DNA of 61,070 bases, from NCBI GenBank assembly GCA_020632655.1, contig JACKFD010000021.1, positions 1 to 61,070 on the forward strand, written 5' to 3'. Positions 21,036 to 29,861 of the stretch are shown here, in pieces. The notes under the pieces were generated by a model. That model saw only the letters and a program-made list of their open reading frames with translations, did not search any database and was not told the origin of the DNA. Every line of letters starts with the position of its first letter. The stretch's first letter is position 1. The stretch is from Spirochaetaceae bacterium. GTDB lineage: Bacteria; Myxococcota_A; UBA9160; UBA4427. Made by a program: the position numbers and the translations under genes.

Positions 21036-22508
21036 ATGGCGGAGTTCATACCGGTCGAGCCCTTCGACATCGTGATCTTCGGCGCGACGGGCGACCTCGC
21101 GCGGCGGATGCTGCTCCCGGCGCTCTTCCACCGCTTCCGCGATCGCCAGATCCCCGCCTCGAGCCGCGTGATCGGCGTCTCGCGCACGGAGCTCGACGCC
21201 GACGGCTTCCGCCGCATGGCCGAGGAGGCCTGCCGGAGTGCCGCGGGCGACGGCTGGCAGGCGGAGGATTGGACGGCCTTCGCAGCGCTGCTGCACTACG
21301 TGGCGATGGACGCGACCGATCCGGGGGCCGACTGGAAGCCGGTCACGGAGCGGGTCGTGCCGGCGCCGGGCCGTCCGGCCGTCTTCTACCTCGCGACGCC
21401 GCCTTCGCTCTACGTGCCGATCTGTCGTGCGCTCGGGGCGGTCGGGCTCGCGCATTCCGCGGCGCGCGTCGTGCTCGAGAAGCCGATCGGCTCGAACCTC
21501 GCGACCGCGCGCGAGATCAACGACGGCGTCGGCGCGGTCTTCGCCGAGGACCGCGTCTACCGGATCGACCACTACCTCGGGAAGGAGACGGTCCAGAACC
21601 TGATGGTGCTGCGCTTCGCCAATGCCCTCTTCGAGCCGGTCTGGTCGCGGGTGGCCGTCGACCACGTCCAGATCACGGTGGCCGAGTCGCTGGGGCTGGA
21701 GGGGCGGGCGGACTACTACGACCGGTCGGGTGCGCTGCGCGACATGGTGCAGAACCACCTGCTGCAGCTGCTCTGTCTGACCGCGATGGAGCCACCGAGC
21801 TCGATCGAGGGCGACAACCTGCGCACGGAGAAGATCAAGGTCCTGAAGGCGCTCAAACGCATCACCCACGCGGAGGCGCGCAGCAAGACCGTGCGCGGGC
21901 AGTACTCGGCGGGCATGATCGGCGGCGAGCTCGTCAAGGGCTATCTCGACGAGCTCGGTCCGGGCGCCGGCAGCCGGACCGAGACCTTCGTCGCGATCAA
22001 GGCGGAGATCGACAACTGGCGCTGGGCGGGCGTGCCTTTCTACCTCCGTACGGGCAAGCGCATGCCGCGTCGCCACTCGGACATCGTGATCCAGTTCAAG
22101 CCCACGCCCCACTCGATCCTCGGCGACGTCGGCGAGGAGCCGAATCGCCTGGTGATACGCCTCCAGCCCGACGAGGGCGTCCAGCTCTTCGTGCAGATCA
22201 AGGAGCCCGGGCCGGGCGGCTTGCGGATCAAGTCGCTGCCGCTGAACCTGGCCTACGCGGAGACCTTCACCCTGCGCTACCCCGACGCCTACGAGCGCCT
22301 GTTGATGGACGTGGTGCGCGGCAACCTCACGCTCTTCATGCGCCGCGAGGAGGTCGAGGAGGCCTGGTCCTGGGTCGACGGGCTGATCCACGCCTGGGAG
22401 GAGAGCGACGCCGGGCCAGCGCCCTATCAAGCCGGCACGGAGGGGCCGCTCGCCTCGGCGATGCTGCTCGATCGCGACGGACGCACGTGGTGGAATCCGC
22501 CGCGATGA
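21036..22508 (+). CDS. zwf: glucose-6-phosphate 1-dehydrogenase
   Basis: 490 residues, normal for Zwf. It oxidises glucose-6-P to 6-phosphogluconolactone with NAD(P)+. The Rossmann motif FGATGDLARRMLLPAL lies near residues 14-29, VLEKPIGS follows, and the active-site signature RIDHYLGKE (176-184) contains the substrate-binding and catalytic His residues. GAAGGAG precedes the ATG, which abuts the phosphorylase stop. It is first of four genes (zwf-pgl-edd-eda) with 4-nt overlaps or a short gap, the Entner-Doudoroff route. Confidence 0.97.
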   Translation: MAEFIPVEPFDIVIFGATGDLARRMLLPALFHRFRDRQIPASSRVIGVSRTELDADGFRRMAEEACRSAAGDGWQAEDWTAFAALLHYVAMDATDPGADWKPVTERVVPAPGRPAVFYLATPPSLYVPICRALGAVGLAHSAARVVLEKPIGSNLATAREINDGVGAVFAEDRVYRIDHYLGKETVQNLMVLRFANALFEPVWSRVAVDHVQITVAESLGLEGRADYYDRSGALRDMVQNHLLQLLCLTAMEPPSSIEGDNLRTEKIKVLKALKRITHAEARSKTVRGQYSAGMIGGELVKGYLDELGPGAGSRTETFVAIKAEIDNWRWAGVPFYLRTGKRMPRRHSDIVIQFKPTPHSILGDVGEEPNRLVIRLQPDEGVQLFVQIKEPGPGGLRIKSLPLNLAYAETFTLRYPDAYERLLMDVVRGNLTLFMRREEVEEAWSWVDGLIHAWEESDAGPAPYQAGTEGPLASAMLLDRDGRTWWNPPR

Positions 22509-23224
22509 GCGCGCCGGTCGCGGTCGTGCGCTGCGAGACCCGCGACGAGGCCAGCGCCTTCGCCGCCGAACGGCTCGGGCGGGCGCTCGATGACGGGATC
22601 GCGGCGCGGGGCCGGGCGGGGCTGCTCGCCTCGGGCGGCTCGACGCCCGCCGAGACCTATCGCCGACTCGCCGGGCAGGCGCGCGACTGGTCGCGCGTCG
22701 AGATCGGTCTCGTCGACGAGCGCTGGGTGGCGCCGACGGACCTGCGCTCGAACGAGGGCCTGCTGCGACGCACGCTGCTGGTCGACCGGGCGGCGGGGGC
22801 GCGGCTGCATCCGATGAAGACGGAGGACGCGACGCCCGCGGCGGCGATGGCGGAGGTCGATGCCCGGTATCGCGCGGCCTTCGGCGGACGGAGTGACGGG
22901 ATCCTGCTCGGGATGGGGGCGGACGGGCACACGGCGTCCTGGTTTGCGGGGGCCAAGGGGCTCGACGAGGCGCTCGATCCGGATTCGAGCCTCCGCGTGG
23001 TGGCGATCGATGCGAGCGGGGCGCCGGTGGCCGGGGATTGTCCCCTGCGCATGACGCTCACGCTCGCCGCCGTGCGTCGCGGACGCACGATCGTGCTGCT
23101 GCTCTTCGGCGAGGAGAAGCTCGAGGTGCTCGAGCAGGCGGCCTGCGGACGGGACCCTGCGCGCCCCGTGAGCACGTTGCTGGCGAGCGTGGGCGAGGCG
23201 CTCACGATCGTCTGGGCGCCTTGA
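22505..23224 (+). CDS. pgl: 6-phosphogluconolactonase (DevB/Pgl type)
   Basis: 239 residues, standard for Pgl. It hydrolyses 6-phosphogluconolactone to 6-phosphogluconate. Family blocks are LLASGGSTPAETYRRLA, the segment VDERWVAPTDLRSN and ILLGMGADGHTASWF. It starts by ATGA overlap with zwf, so the lactone is handled by the directly coupled next gene. Some upstream-strand frames overlap but carry no domain signal. Confidence 0.95.
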   Translation: MSAPVAVVRCETRDEASAFAAERLGRALDDGIAARGRAGLLASGGSTPAETYRRLAGQARDWSRVEIGLVDERWVAPTDLRSNEGLLRRTLLVDRAAGARLHPMKTEDATPAAAMAEVDARYRAAFGGRSDGILLGMGADGHTASWFAGAKGLDEALDPDSSLRVVAIDASGAPVAGDCPLRMTLTLAAVRRGRTIVLLLFGEEKLEVLEQAACGRDPARPVSTLLASVGEALTIVWAP

Positions 23225-23243
23225 GCCGAAGAGGAAGAGGATC

Positions 23244-25109
23244 ATGACCGAGCCGACGCCGATCCATCCCGACATCGACGCGGTCACCCGCGCGATCGAG
23301 GCGCGCTCGCGCGAGACGCGCGAAGCCTACGTCGCGCTCGTGCGGGGCTGGCGGCGGGACGGTCCCGCCCGCGCCGGGCTCTCGGCCGGGAACCTCGCCC
23401 ATGCGGCGGCGGCCTGCGCCCTCGTCGAGAAACGCCAGCTGCTTGGCGGCGACTGGCCGAACCTTGCCATCGTCACCGCCTACAACGACATGCTCTCCGC
23501 GCACCAGCCCTTCGAGCGCTTCCCCGCGCTGATCCGTCAGGCCGCGCGGGAGGTCGGCGCGACGGCCCAGGTCGCCGGCGGCGTCCCGGCGATGTGCGAC
23601 GGCGTCACGCAGGGCCAGGCGGGCATGGAGCTCTCGCTCTTCTCGCGCGACGTGATCGCGATGTCGGCCGCGGTCGCCCTCTCGCACGACGTCTTCGACG
23701 CCGGGCTCTTCCTCGGCGTCTGCGACAAGATCGTGCCGGGGCTCGTGATCGCGGCGCTCCGCTTCGGCTGGCTGCCGGCGGTCTTCGTGCCGGCGGGGCC
23801 GATGCCCTCGGGCCTGCCGAATCCGGAGAAGGCGAAGGTCCGCCAACGGTATGCGGAGGGGCAGATCGGTCGCGAGGCGCTGCTCGAGGCCGAGGCCGGC
23901 AGCTATCACGCGCCCGGGACATGCACCTTCTACGGCACGGCGAACTCGAACCAGATGCTGATGGAGCTGATGGGCTTCCACCTGCCGGGCACCTCCTTCG
24001 TGCCGCCCAACACGCCGTTGCGTCATGCGCTGACGGCGGCGGCGGTCGAGCGGGCGGCGTCGCTCTCCGGGCGCCGCGCCGGGCACGCCGACGAGCGCCT
24101 GCCCGCCGGCGAGATGATCGATGCGCGGTCGATCGTGAATGCGATCGTCGGCCTGATGGCGACCGGGGGCTCGACGAACCACGCGTTGCACCTGCCGGCG
24201 ATCGCCGCGGCGGCGGGCTACCGGGTGACCCTCGAGGATTTCGACGTCGTGAGTCGGGTGACGCCGCTCCTGTGTCGCATCTATCCGAACGGGCCCGCCG
24301 ACGTGAACCACTTCCACGCCGCCGGCGGGCTCGGCTTCGTCGTGCGCGAGCTGCTCGGCGCGGGTCTGCTGCAGGGGGGAGCGCGCGGCATCGCCGGCCC
24401 GATCGCCGACTACGCCCGCGAGCCCTTCCTGCGCGACGGCGGCGGGCTCGAGTGGCGCCCGGCGCCCGAGCGCTCGGGCGATCGCGACGTCCTGCGGCCG
24501 GCGAACGATCCGTTCCAGAGCGACGGCGGGCTTCGTCTCGTCGAGGGACCGCTCGGTCGCGGTGTCGCCAAGGTCTCCGCGGTCAAGCCCGAGCATCGCC
24601 GCGTCGACGCCCCCGCCCGGGTCTTCGAGAGCCAGCACGAGCTCAAGCGCGCCTTCGAGGCGGGCGAGCTCGAGCGGGATTTCGTCGCCGTCGTGCGCTT
24701 CCAGGGACCCCGCGCGAACGGCATGCCCGAGCTGCACAGCCTCTCGCCGCCGCTCGGTGCGCTCCAGGACCGCGGCTTCCGCGTTGCCCTCGTGACCGAC
24801 GGGCGCATGTCCGGCGCCTCGGGCAAGGTCCCCTCCGCGATCCATCTCTGCCCCGAGGCGGCGGCGGGCGGTCCGCTCGCGCGGGTCCGCGACGGCGATC
24901 GCCTGCGGCTCGACACCGAGGCGGGACGCCTCGAGATCGACGTCGAGCCCGAGACCTTCGCCGCCCGCGCGCCGGCCCGCCACGATCCGAGTGGATCGCA
25001 GCAGGGCCTCGGCCGCGAGCTCTTCGCACTCTTCCGTCAGCGCGCGCTCGACGCGGAGCACGGGGGCGGCGTCTTCGACCTGCTCTCGGATGGCGGGAAA
25101 GCCTCGTGA
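23244..25109 (+). CDS. edd: phosphogluconate dehydratase
   Basis: 621 residues, slightly longer than E. coli Edd. It dehydrates 6-phosphogluconate to 2-keto-3-deoxy-6-phosphogluconate (KDPG). IlvD/Edd signatures are clear: VTAYNDMLSAHQPFERFP, GGVPAMCDGVTQGQ, GVCDKIVPG and PGTCTFYGTANSNQM, whose three Cys residues are the expected Fe-S ligands, then TGGSTNHALHLPAIA and VTDGRMSGASGKVP. GAAGAGGAAGAGG lies before the ATG. A GTGA overlap couples it to eda. Confidence 0.97.
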   Translation: MTEPTPIHPDIDAVTRAIEARSRETREAYVALVRGWRRDGPARAGLSAGNLAHAAAACALVEKRQLLGGDWPNLAIVTAYNDMLSAHQPFERFPALIRQAAREVGATAQVAGGVPAMCDGVTQGQAGMELSLFSRDVIAMSAAVALSHDVFDAGLFLGVCDKIVPGLVIAALRFGWLPAVFVPAGPMPSGLPNPEKAKVRQRYAEGQIGREALLEAEAGSYHAPGTCTFYGTANSNQMLMELMGFHLPGTSFVPPNTPLRHALTAAAVERAASLSGRRAGHADERLPAGEMIDARSIVNAIVGLMATGGSTNHALHLPAIAAAAGYRVTLEDFDVVSRVTPLLCRIYPNGPADVNHFHAAGGLGFVVRELLGAGLLQGGARGIAGPIADYAREPFLRDGGGLEWRPAPERSGDRDVLRPANDPFQSDGGLRLVEGPLGRGVAKVSAVKPEHRRVDAPARVFESQHELKRAFEAGELERDFVAVVRFQGPRANGMPELHSLSPPLGALQDRGFRVALVTDGRMSGASGKVPSAIHLCPEAAAGGPLARVRDGDRLRLDTEAGRLEIDVEPETFAARAPARHDPSGSQQGLGRELFALFRQRALDAEHGGGVFDLLSDGGKAS

Positions 25110-25759
25110 CGGCGCTGTCTCCGCGCCAGATCGCCGACGAGCTCGCGACGCTCGGGATCGTTCCCGTGATCACGATCGAGGACGTCGCCGCGGCCGCGCC
25201 CCTCGCGGCCGCGCTCGAGCGCGGGGGGCTGCCGGTCGCCGAGGTGACGTTGCGGACGCCCGACGCGCTCGCGGCCCTGCGCGCGATGAAGCGGGCGGCG
25301 CCGTCGCTGCTGGTCGGCGCGGGCACCTTGCGCACGCCCCGGGACGTCGAGGCGGCGGTCGCGCACGGCGCGGACTTCCTCGTGAGTCCCGGCACCACAC
25401 CCGCGCTCGAGCGCGCGCTGCTCGAGAGCGGTCGGCTCGCGATTCCCGGGGTCGCGACGCCGAGCGAGGCGCTGGCGCGGGCCGAGGCCGGATTCTCGCT
25501 ACTCAAGCTCTTTCCGGCGGAGGCGGTGGGCGGTCGGGCGCTCTTGCGATCGCTCGCCGGGCCCCTGCCCGAGCTGCGCTTCGTGCCGACCGGCGGCATC
25601 GACGCGGCCCGCGCGCCCGACTACCTCGCGCTGCCGAACGTCGTGGCGATCGGCGGCTCCTGGATCGCCGAGCGGTCGGCGATCCGGTCGGGCGACTGGG
25701 CGGGGATCGAGGCGCGGGCGCGGGCCGCCCGGGCCCTCGTCACGGGGGGAAGCGACTGA
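25106..25759 (+). CDS. eda: KDPG aldolase
   Basis: 217 residues from GTG 25106 (GTGA overlap with edd). This class I aldolase splits KDPG into pyruvate and glyceraldehyde-3-P, closing the Entner-Doudoroff route. The base Glu is in PVAEVTLRT, phosphate and substrate contacts in VGAGTLRTP and SPGTTP, and the Schiff-base lysine is Lys134 in SLLKLFPAE, matching Lys133 of E. coli Eda. It is the last gene of the run; dabA starts 131 nt later. Confidence 0.96.
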   Translation: MTALSPRQIADELATLGIVPVITIEDVAAAAPLAAALERGGLPVAEVTLRTPDALAALRAMKRAAPSLLVGAGTLRTPRDVEAAVAHGADFLVSPGTTPALERALLESGRLAIPGVATPSEALARAEAGFSLLKLFPAEAVGGRALLRSLAGPLPELRFVPTGGIDAARAPDYLALPNVVAIGGSWIAERSAIRSGDWAGIEARARAARALVTGGSD

Positions 25760-25811
25760 CGCGTGTGCCGAAAGGGGGCGACCCGGGCGGAGGGATGCCG
25801 TAGATTACGCG

Positions 25812-25845
25812 CCCGCAAGCCTCCGAACCGGGAGGCCCGTGCGGG
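25812..25845 (+). promoter_or_regulatory. two-part stem-loop upstream of dabA
   Basis: Outer arms CCCGCA/TGCGGG and inner arms GCCTCC/GGAGGC enclose a 6-nt loop, with a 1-nt and a 3-nt internal offset. It lies between eda and dabA, 45 nt before the dabA ATG, just after a TAGATT hexamer (25801-25806) that could be a -10. It could be a leader structure of the dab operon or a terminator of the eda operon; the lack of a U-tract disfavours the latter. Confidence 0.4.
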
Positions 25846-25890
25846 TGACCCAGTCGCGGCCGACCCCGCCTGGCGAGAGGATCCCGCGTC

Positions 25891-28464
25891 ATGTCCCGAT
25901 CCACGGTCTCCGAAGCCGGTGCCGAACGCGCGCCTTCCGGCGACGCCGGCCGCGTCGCGATGGATTGGATCGAGACCTTCGCGAAGTGGCTGCCGGAGCA
26001 GCGTCCGCTCGGCGTCTTCGTGCATCAGAATCCGATGACGCCGCTCGAGGATCGCCATTTCCACGCGGTCTGCGAGGCGGCCACCCGGATCCGCGGGGCA
26101 CGCACGACGCTCTCGTACGAGCGCTACCGGGCGCTGCTCGCCGAGCGGCAGATCCGGCCGGAGGACGTGGCGGCCGCGATGGGGCGGGTGGCTTCGCTCG
26201 AGCTCGCGCCGATCGACGCGCTGCCCGAGCCGCCGCCCGGGACGATCCTCGTCTCGCACGTGCGGCCGGAGATCGCGGCGGAGGTCGGCGAGCTGGTGGA
26301 TGCCTTCCTGCTGCGCGTGCTGCCCCCCTTCCTCGATCTCGGCTCGGCGATCTGGCCCATGCCGGGTCGGGAGCAGGGGCTGCTCGGCGTGCTGCGCTGG
26401 CTCTCGCAGACGCCGCTTGGCGTGCCCGAGCCCTGGCTCGAGGGGCTCCGGGCTCGCCTCGCCTCCGGAACGCCGGCGCTCGAGCTGATCGTCGAGTGCC
26501 TCGCGCAGCGCGGGGATCCGGAGCGGGGCTGGCCGAGCATCCTGCGCGAGGCGCTCTTCGCCCTGCCGGGCTATGCGGGCATGATCCATCGCCTCGAGCA
26601 CTTCCCGGCCGAGCGACCGGCGGGCGTCTCGGTCCGACTGGTCGACTACGTGGCGGCCCGCCTCGTGGTCGAGGAGCTGGCGCTCCGCGACGTCGCCCGT
26701 CGTCTCTTCGGACGCAAGGCGACCCTCTCGCAGCTGGCCGACCGGCTGCGCGCGCTCTCGCCGACGGCGCCGCCGCCGATGTGGACCCGCGAGCTCGGGG
26801 CCTTCCAGGACGCCTTCGAGGAGGAGTACATCCGCAGCTTCATCGGCGGCATCGTGATGGCGCAGCTCGCGAAGCGCCCGAGCCCGTCGCAGCCGGCGGT
26901 CCAGTTCGTCTGCTGCATCGACGATCGCTGCGAGTCGATCCGTCGCCACGTGGAGGAGTGCGTGGCCGACGCCGAGACGATCGGTTCGGCGGGCTTCTTC
27001 GGCATTGCCCTCAAGCATCGCGCTCCGCTCGACGTCGACGAGCGCTTTTCCTGCCCCGCGCCCGTCACGCCCCAGAAGCGCGTGACCGAGAAGCTCGACG
27101 CGGCGGCGGAGGCGGCCCTGCTGCGGGTGCGGAAGCGGAGTCGGGTGTTCGCGGCGACGGTGGGGGACGACGCCTCGCGGTCGGCGATCCGGGGGCTCGT
27201 CGCGAGCTTTGCGAACCTGCTGCGCGCGCCGCGGACGCTGCTCCAGCTGCTCTTTCCGGATCTCTTCGTCGAGCCGGCCCACGACTTCGAGGGCACGAAG
27301 CTCCTCTACGATCGGGACGCCGGCGACGAGGAGCAGGGCTTCACGCTCGCCGAGCGGATCGCGGCGGTCGAGGGCAACCTGCGCAACGTGGGCCTCGTCG
27401 AGCGCTTCGCAAACTGGGTGCTGATCGTGGGACACGGCTCGATGGCCGTGAACAACCAGTTCCTCTCGGGCTACCAGTGTGGCGCCTGCGGCGGGCTGCG
27501 CGGCGGGATCAATGCGCGGGTCTTCTGCGCGTTCGCGAACGAGCCCGCCGTGCGTGAGGGCCTCGCCGCCCGCGGCATCCGGATTCCCGAGGCGAGCCGC
27601 TTCGTGCCGGGCGAGCACGACACGGCCCTCGACCAGATCCGCTTCTTCGACCTGGAGGCGATCCCGAGCGAGCGCCGCGCGGACTTCGACGCGCTGCGGG
27701 CGGACCTCGCCATCGCACTCGACCGCAATGCCAAGGAGCGCTCGCGCCGCTTCGCCGACGTCCCCCTCTACGAGTCGATCCGCGCCTCGGCGTCGCGGGT
27801 GCGGGCACGCTGCGCCGACTTCGCGGAGACGCGTCCCGAGTACAACCACGCGACGAACGCCGCCTGCGTGATCGGCCGCCGCGCCTTGACGCGCGGGCTC
27901 TTCCTCGACCGACGGCCCTTCCTCGTCTCCTACGACCCGACCCTCGACGACGCCGAGAGCCGGACGCTCGAGAAGCTGATGGCGGCGCCGCTGCCGGTCT
28001 GCGCCGGCATCAGTCACGAGTACTTCTTCTCGACGATGGACGGGGAGCGCTTCGGCTGCGGCACGAAGCTGCCGCACAACGTGGTCGGCCTGCTCGGCGT
28101 GTCGAACGGCGCCGACGGCGATCTGCGGCCGGGGCTCTGGCGACAGACGACGGAGATCCACGACCCGATCCGACTCGTCACGCTGGTCGAGGCGGAGCCC
28201 GAGGCGGTGACCGCCGTGCTCGAGCGATTGCCGGCGGTCCGGAACCTCGCGGTCAACGCCTGGATCCATCTCTTCGCCTGCTCGCCCTCGGGTCGCGGCT
28301 TCTTCCGCTGGGTGGGCGAGGCCTTCCAGCCCTACGAGGCGCTGCCCCATATCCTCTTCGAGGTGGAGACCTCGCTCGACGCCTGCGGCCGGACGCGGGC
28401 GCACGTCGCCCCCTGCCTCGTGACCGGGAGCGCTGGCCGCGACTCCCTGCAGGCCGCCTCATGA
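25891..28464 (+). CDS. dabA: DabA-type inorganic carbon uptake subunit (DUF2309)
   Basis: 857 residues, the DUF2309 family. In DAB complexes DabA is a cytoplasmic beta-carbonic-anhydrase-like protein that hydrates CO2 vectorially, driven by ion flow through DabB. The four zinc/active-site residues align with those of Halothiobacillus DabA: Cys342 and Asp344 in VCCIDDR, His515 in IVGHGSMAVNN, Cys530 in GYQCGACGG, with the same 15-residue spacing between the last two. The N-terminus has WLPEQRPLGVFVHQNPM. ATGA coupling to dabB supports the assignment. In a heterotroph with this gene neighbourhood it would supply bicarbonate for anaplerotic carboxylation, as MpsAB does in staphylococci (inference). 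Confidence 0.95.
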   Translation: MSRSTVSEAGAERAPSGDAGRVAMDWIETFAKWLPEQRPLGVFVHQNPMTPLEDRHFHAVCEAATRIRGARTTLSYERYRALLAERQIRPEDVAAAMGRVASLELAPIDALPEPPPGTILVSHVRPEIAAEVGELVDAFLLRVLPPFLDLGSAIWPMPGREQGLLGVLRWLSQTPLGVPEPWLEGLRARLASGTPALELIVECLAQRGDPERGWPSILREALFALPGYAGMIHRLEHFPAERPAGVSVRLVDYVAARLVVEELALRDVARRLFGRKATLSQLADRLRALSPTAPPPMWTRELGAFQDAFEEEYIRSFIGGIVMAQLAKRPSPSQPAVQFVCCIDDRCESIRRHVEECVADAETIGSAGFFGIALKHRAPLDVDERFSCPAPVTPQKRVTEKLDAAAEAALLRVRKRSRVFAATVGDDASRSAIRGLVASFANLLRAPRTLLQLLFPDLFVEPAHDFEGTKLLYDRDAGDEEQGFTLAERIAAVEGNLRNVGLVERFANWVLIVGHGSMAVNNQFLSGYQCGACGGLRGGINARVFCAFANEPAVREGLAARGIRIPEASRFVPGEHDTALDQIRFFDLEAIPSERRADFDALRADLAIALDRNAKERSRRFADVPLYESIRASASRVRARCADFAETRPEYNHATNAACVIGRRALTRGLFLDRRPFLVSYDPTLDDAESRTLEKLMAAPLPVCAGISHEYFFSTMDGERFGCGTKLPHNVVGLLGVSNGADGDLRPGLWRQTTEIHDPIRLVTLVEAEPEAVTAVLERLPAVRNLAVNAWIHLFACSPSGRGFFRWVGEAFQPYEALPHILFEVETSLDACGRTRAHVAPCLVTGSAGRDSLQAAS

Positions 28465-29861
28465 TCTACTGGCTGACGAACGTCCTCGCCTCCCAGCCCC
28501 CGCTCCACGTCCTCACCCTCGTGACGCTGCTCTCGCCGGCGGCGGGCGCCCTCGTGCTGATCCTGTTGAGCGCGAGCGGCGTGCGACCGTCGGAGCGATG
28601 GGTGGCCGTGGTCTCGGGCGTGACGGTCTCCGCGGCGGCGGTCTCGTCCGTGCTGCTCGCGGGCTTCACGATGTTGCGGCCGGACAACCAGTTCCACGAG
28701 GTGCTGTGGACGATGTACTCCGTCGGCACCTACCACCTCGACGTGTCGATCTACGTCGATCCGCTCTCGGCGATGCTGACGGCGCTCGGGGGCTGCACGA
28801 TTCCGGTGCTGGCCCGCTATTCGGGTCGCTACCTGCACCGCGAGCCGGGCTACCTGCGCTTCTTCGCCCTCGTCGGCGTCGCCTCGACGGGCTTCTTCTG
28901 GTTCGTGCTGGGTGGCAGCCTCGAGATGGCCTTCTTCGGCTGGGAGCTGCTCGGTCTCTCGAGTGCTCTGCTCGTGGCCTTCTTCTGGGACCGCCCGCAG
29001 CCCGTGATCGCGAGCGGTCGGGTCTTCGCCACCTACCGCGTCGCCGACATCGCCCTCCTGATGAGCATGGTCCTGCTCCATCACTATGCGCACGACACGA
29101 GCTGGCCCGCCGTCCTCGGGATCGGCGAGGAGGGCGCCGTCGTACGGATCCATACGGTCGCGGCGACCGTGCTCGGTCTCGCATTCCTGATCGCAGCGAT
29201 GGGCAAGTCCGCGCTCTTCCCGCTGACCGGCTACGTGCTCCGGGCGATGGAGGGGCCGACGACGTCGAGCGCGCTCTTCTACGGCACGCTCTCGATCCAT
29301 TGCGGCGTGTATCTCATCCTGCGCGTCGAGCCCCTGCTCGAGAACGTGCCGGTCGCGCGGGTCGCCGTCGTCGTCGTGGGGCTGCTGACCGCGATCACGA
29401 CCGCGATGTCCGCACGCGTGCGCGCCGACGCGAAGGGGGCGCTCGCGCTCGCCTCGGCGGGGCAGGCGGGTCTGATGATCGCCGAGGCGGGCATGGGCTG
29501 GACCGACTTCGCGATGTGCCATCTGCTCGCCCACGGCCTGCTCCGCCTGGCGCAATTCCTGCGCTCGCCCTCCTGGCTCGAGGACGCGCAGACGCGGCGC
29601 CGCCACCTCGGCGGTGGGAGCCATCGCTCGGGCGCCTACCTCGAGCAGAGCCTGCCGGCCCCGATCCGGGACGCCCTCTATGCGGCGGCGCTCTCGCGCT
29701 TCGGCATCGACGCCTTCGTCGACCGGATGTTCACCCGGCCGCTCGCCGCGCTCGCGCACCTCGTGAGCCGGCCCCGGCCACGGGCGAGACAGCAGGACGG
29801 CCAGCGGATCGCCGACACCCCCGTTCCGCTCCACGGCGCGCGGGCGCGAGGGGATCGCTGA
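28461..29861 (+). CDS. dabB: DabB-type NuoL-like proton-conducting membrane subunit
   Basis: 466 residues with about 12 predicted membrane segments, of the NuoL/MrpA-like proton-conducting family. The key block AAMGKSALFPLTGYVLRAMEG, then PTTSSALFYGT, holds the conserved Lys and the EGPT turn of antiporter-like subunits, and FGWELLGLSSALLVAFF earlier holds the membrane Glu. It is shorter than NuoL (about 600) as is usual for DabB. The ATGA overlap with dabA implies a fixed stoichiometry. It would supply the cation flow energising CO2 hydration. The C-terminal ~60 residues are basic and probably cytoplasmic. Confidence 0.9.
   Translation: MIYWLTNVLASQPPLHVLTLVTLLSPAAGALVLILLSASGVRPSERWVAVVSGVTVSAAAVSSVLLAGFTMLRPDNQFHEVLWTMYSVGTYHLDVSIYVDPLSAMLTALGGCTIPVLARYSGRYLHREPGYLRFFALVGVASTGFFWFVLGGSLEMAFFGWELLGLSSALLVAFFWDRPQPVIASGRVFATYRVADIALLMSMVLLHHYAHDTSWPAVLGIGEEGAVVRIHTVAATVLGLAFLIAAMGKSALFPLTGYVLRAMEGPTTSSALFYGTLSIHCGVYLILRVEPLLENVPVARVAVVVVGLLTAITTAMSARVRADAKGALALASAGQAGLMIAEAGMGWTDFAMCHLLAHGLLRLAQFLRSPSWLEDAQTRRRHLGGGSHRSGAYLEQSLPAPIRDALYAAALSRFGIDAFVDRMFTRPLAALAHLVSRPRPRARQQDGQRIADTPVPLHGARARGDR

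Noticed and set aside
18023..23224. 1733-residue frame joining phosphorylase N-terminus and pgl
   Set aside because: It is a chance read-through; only the ends match proteins, in separate genes with their own starts.
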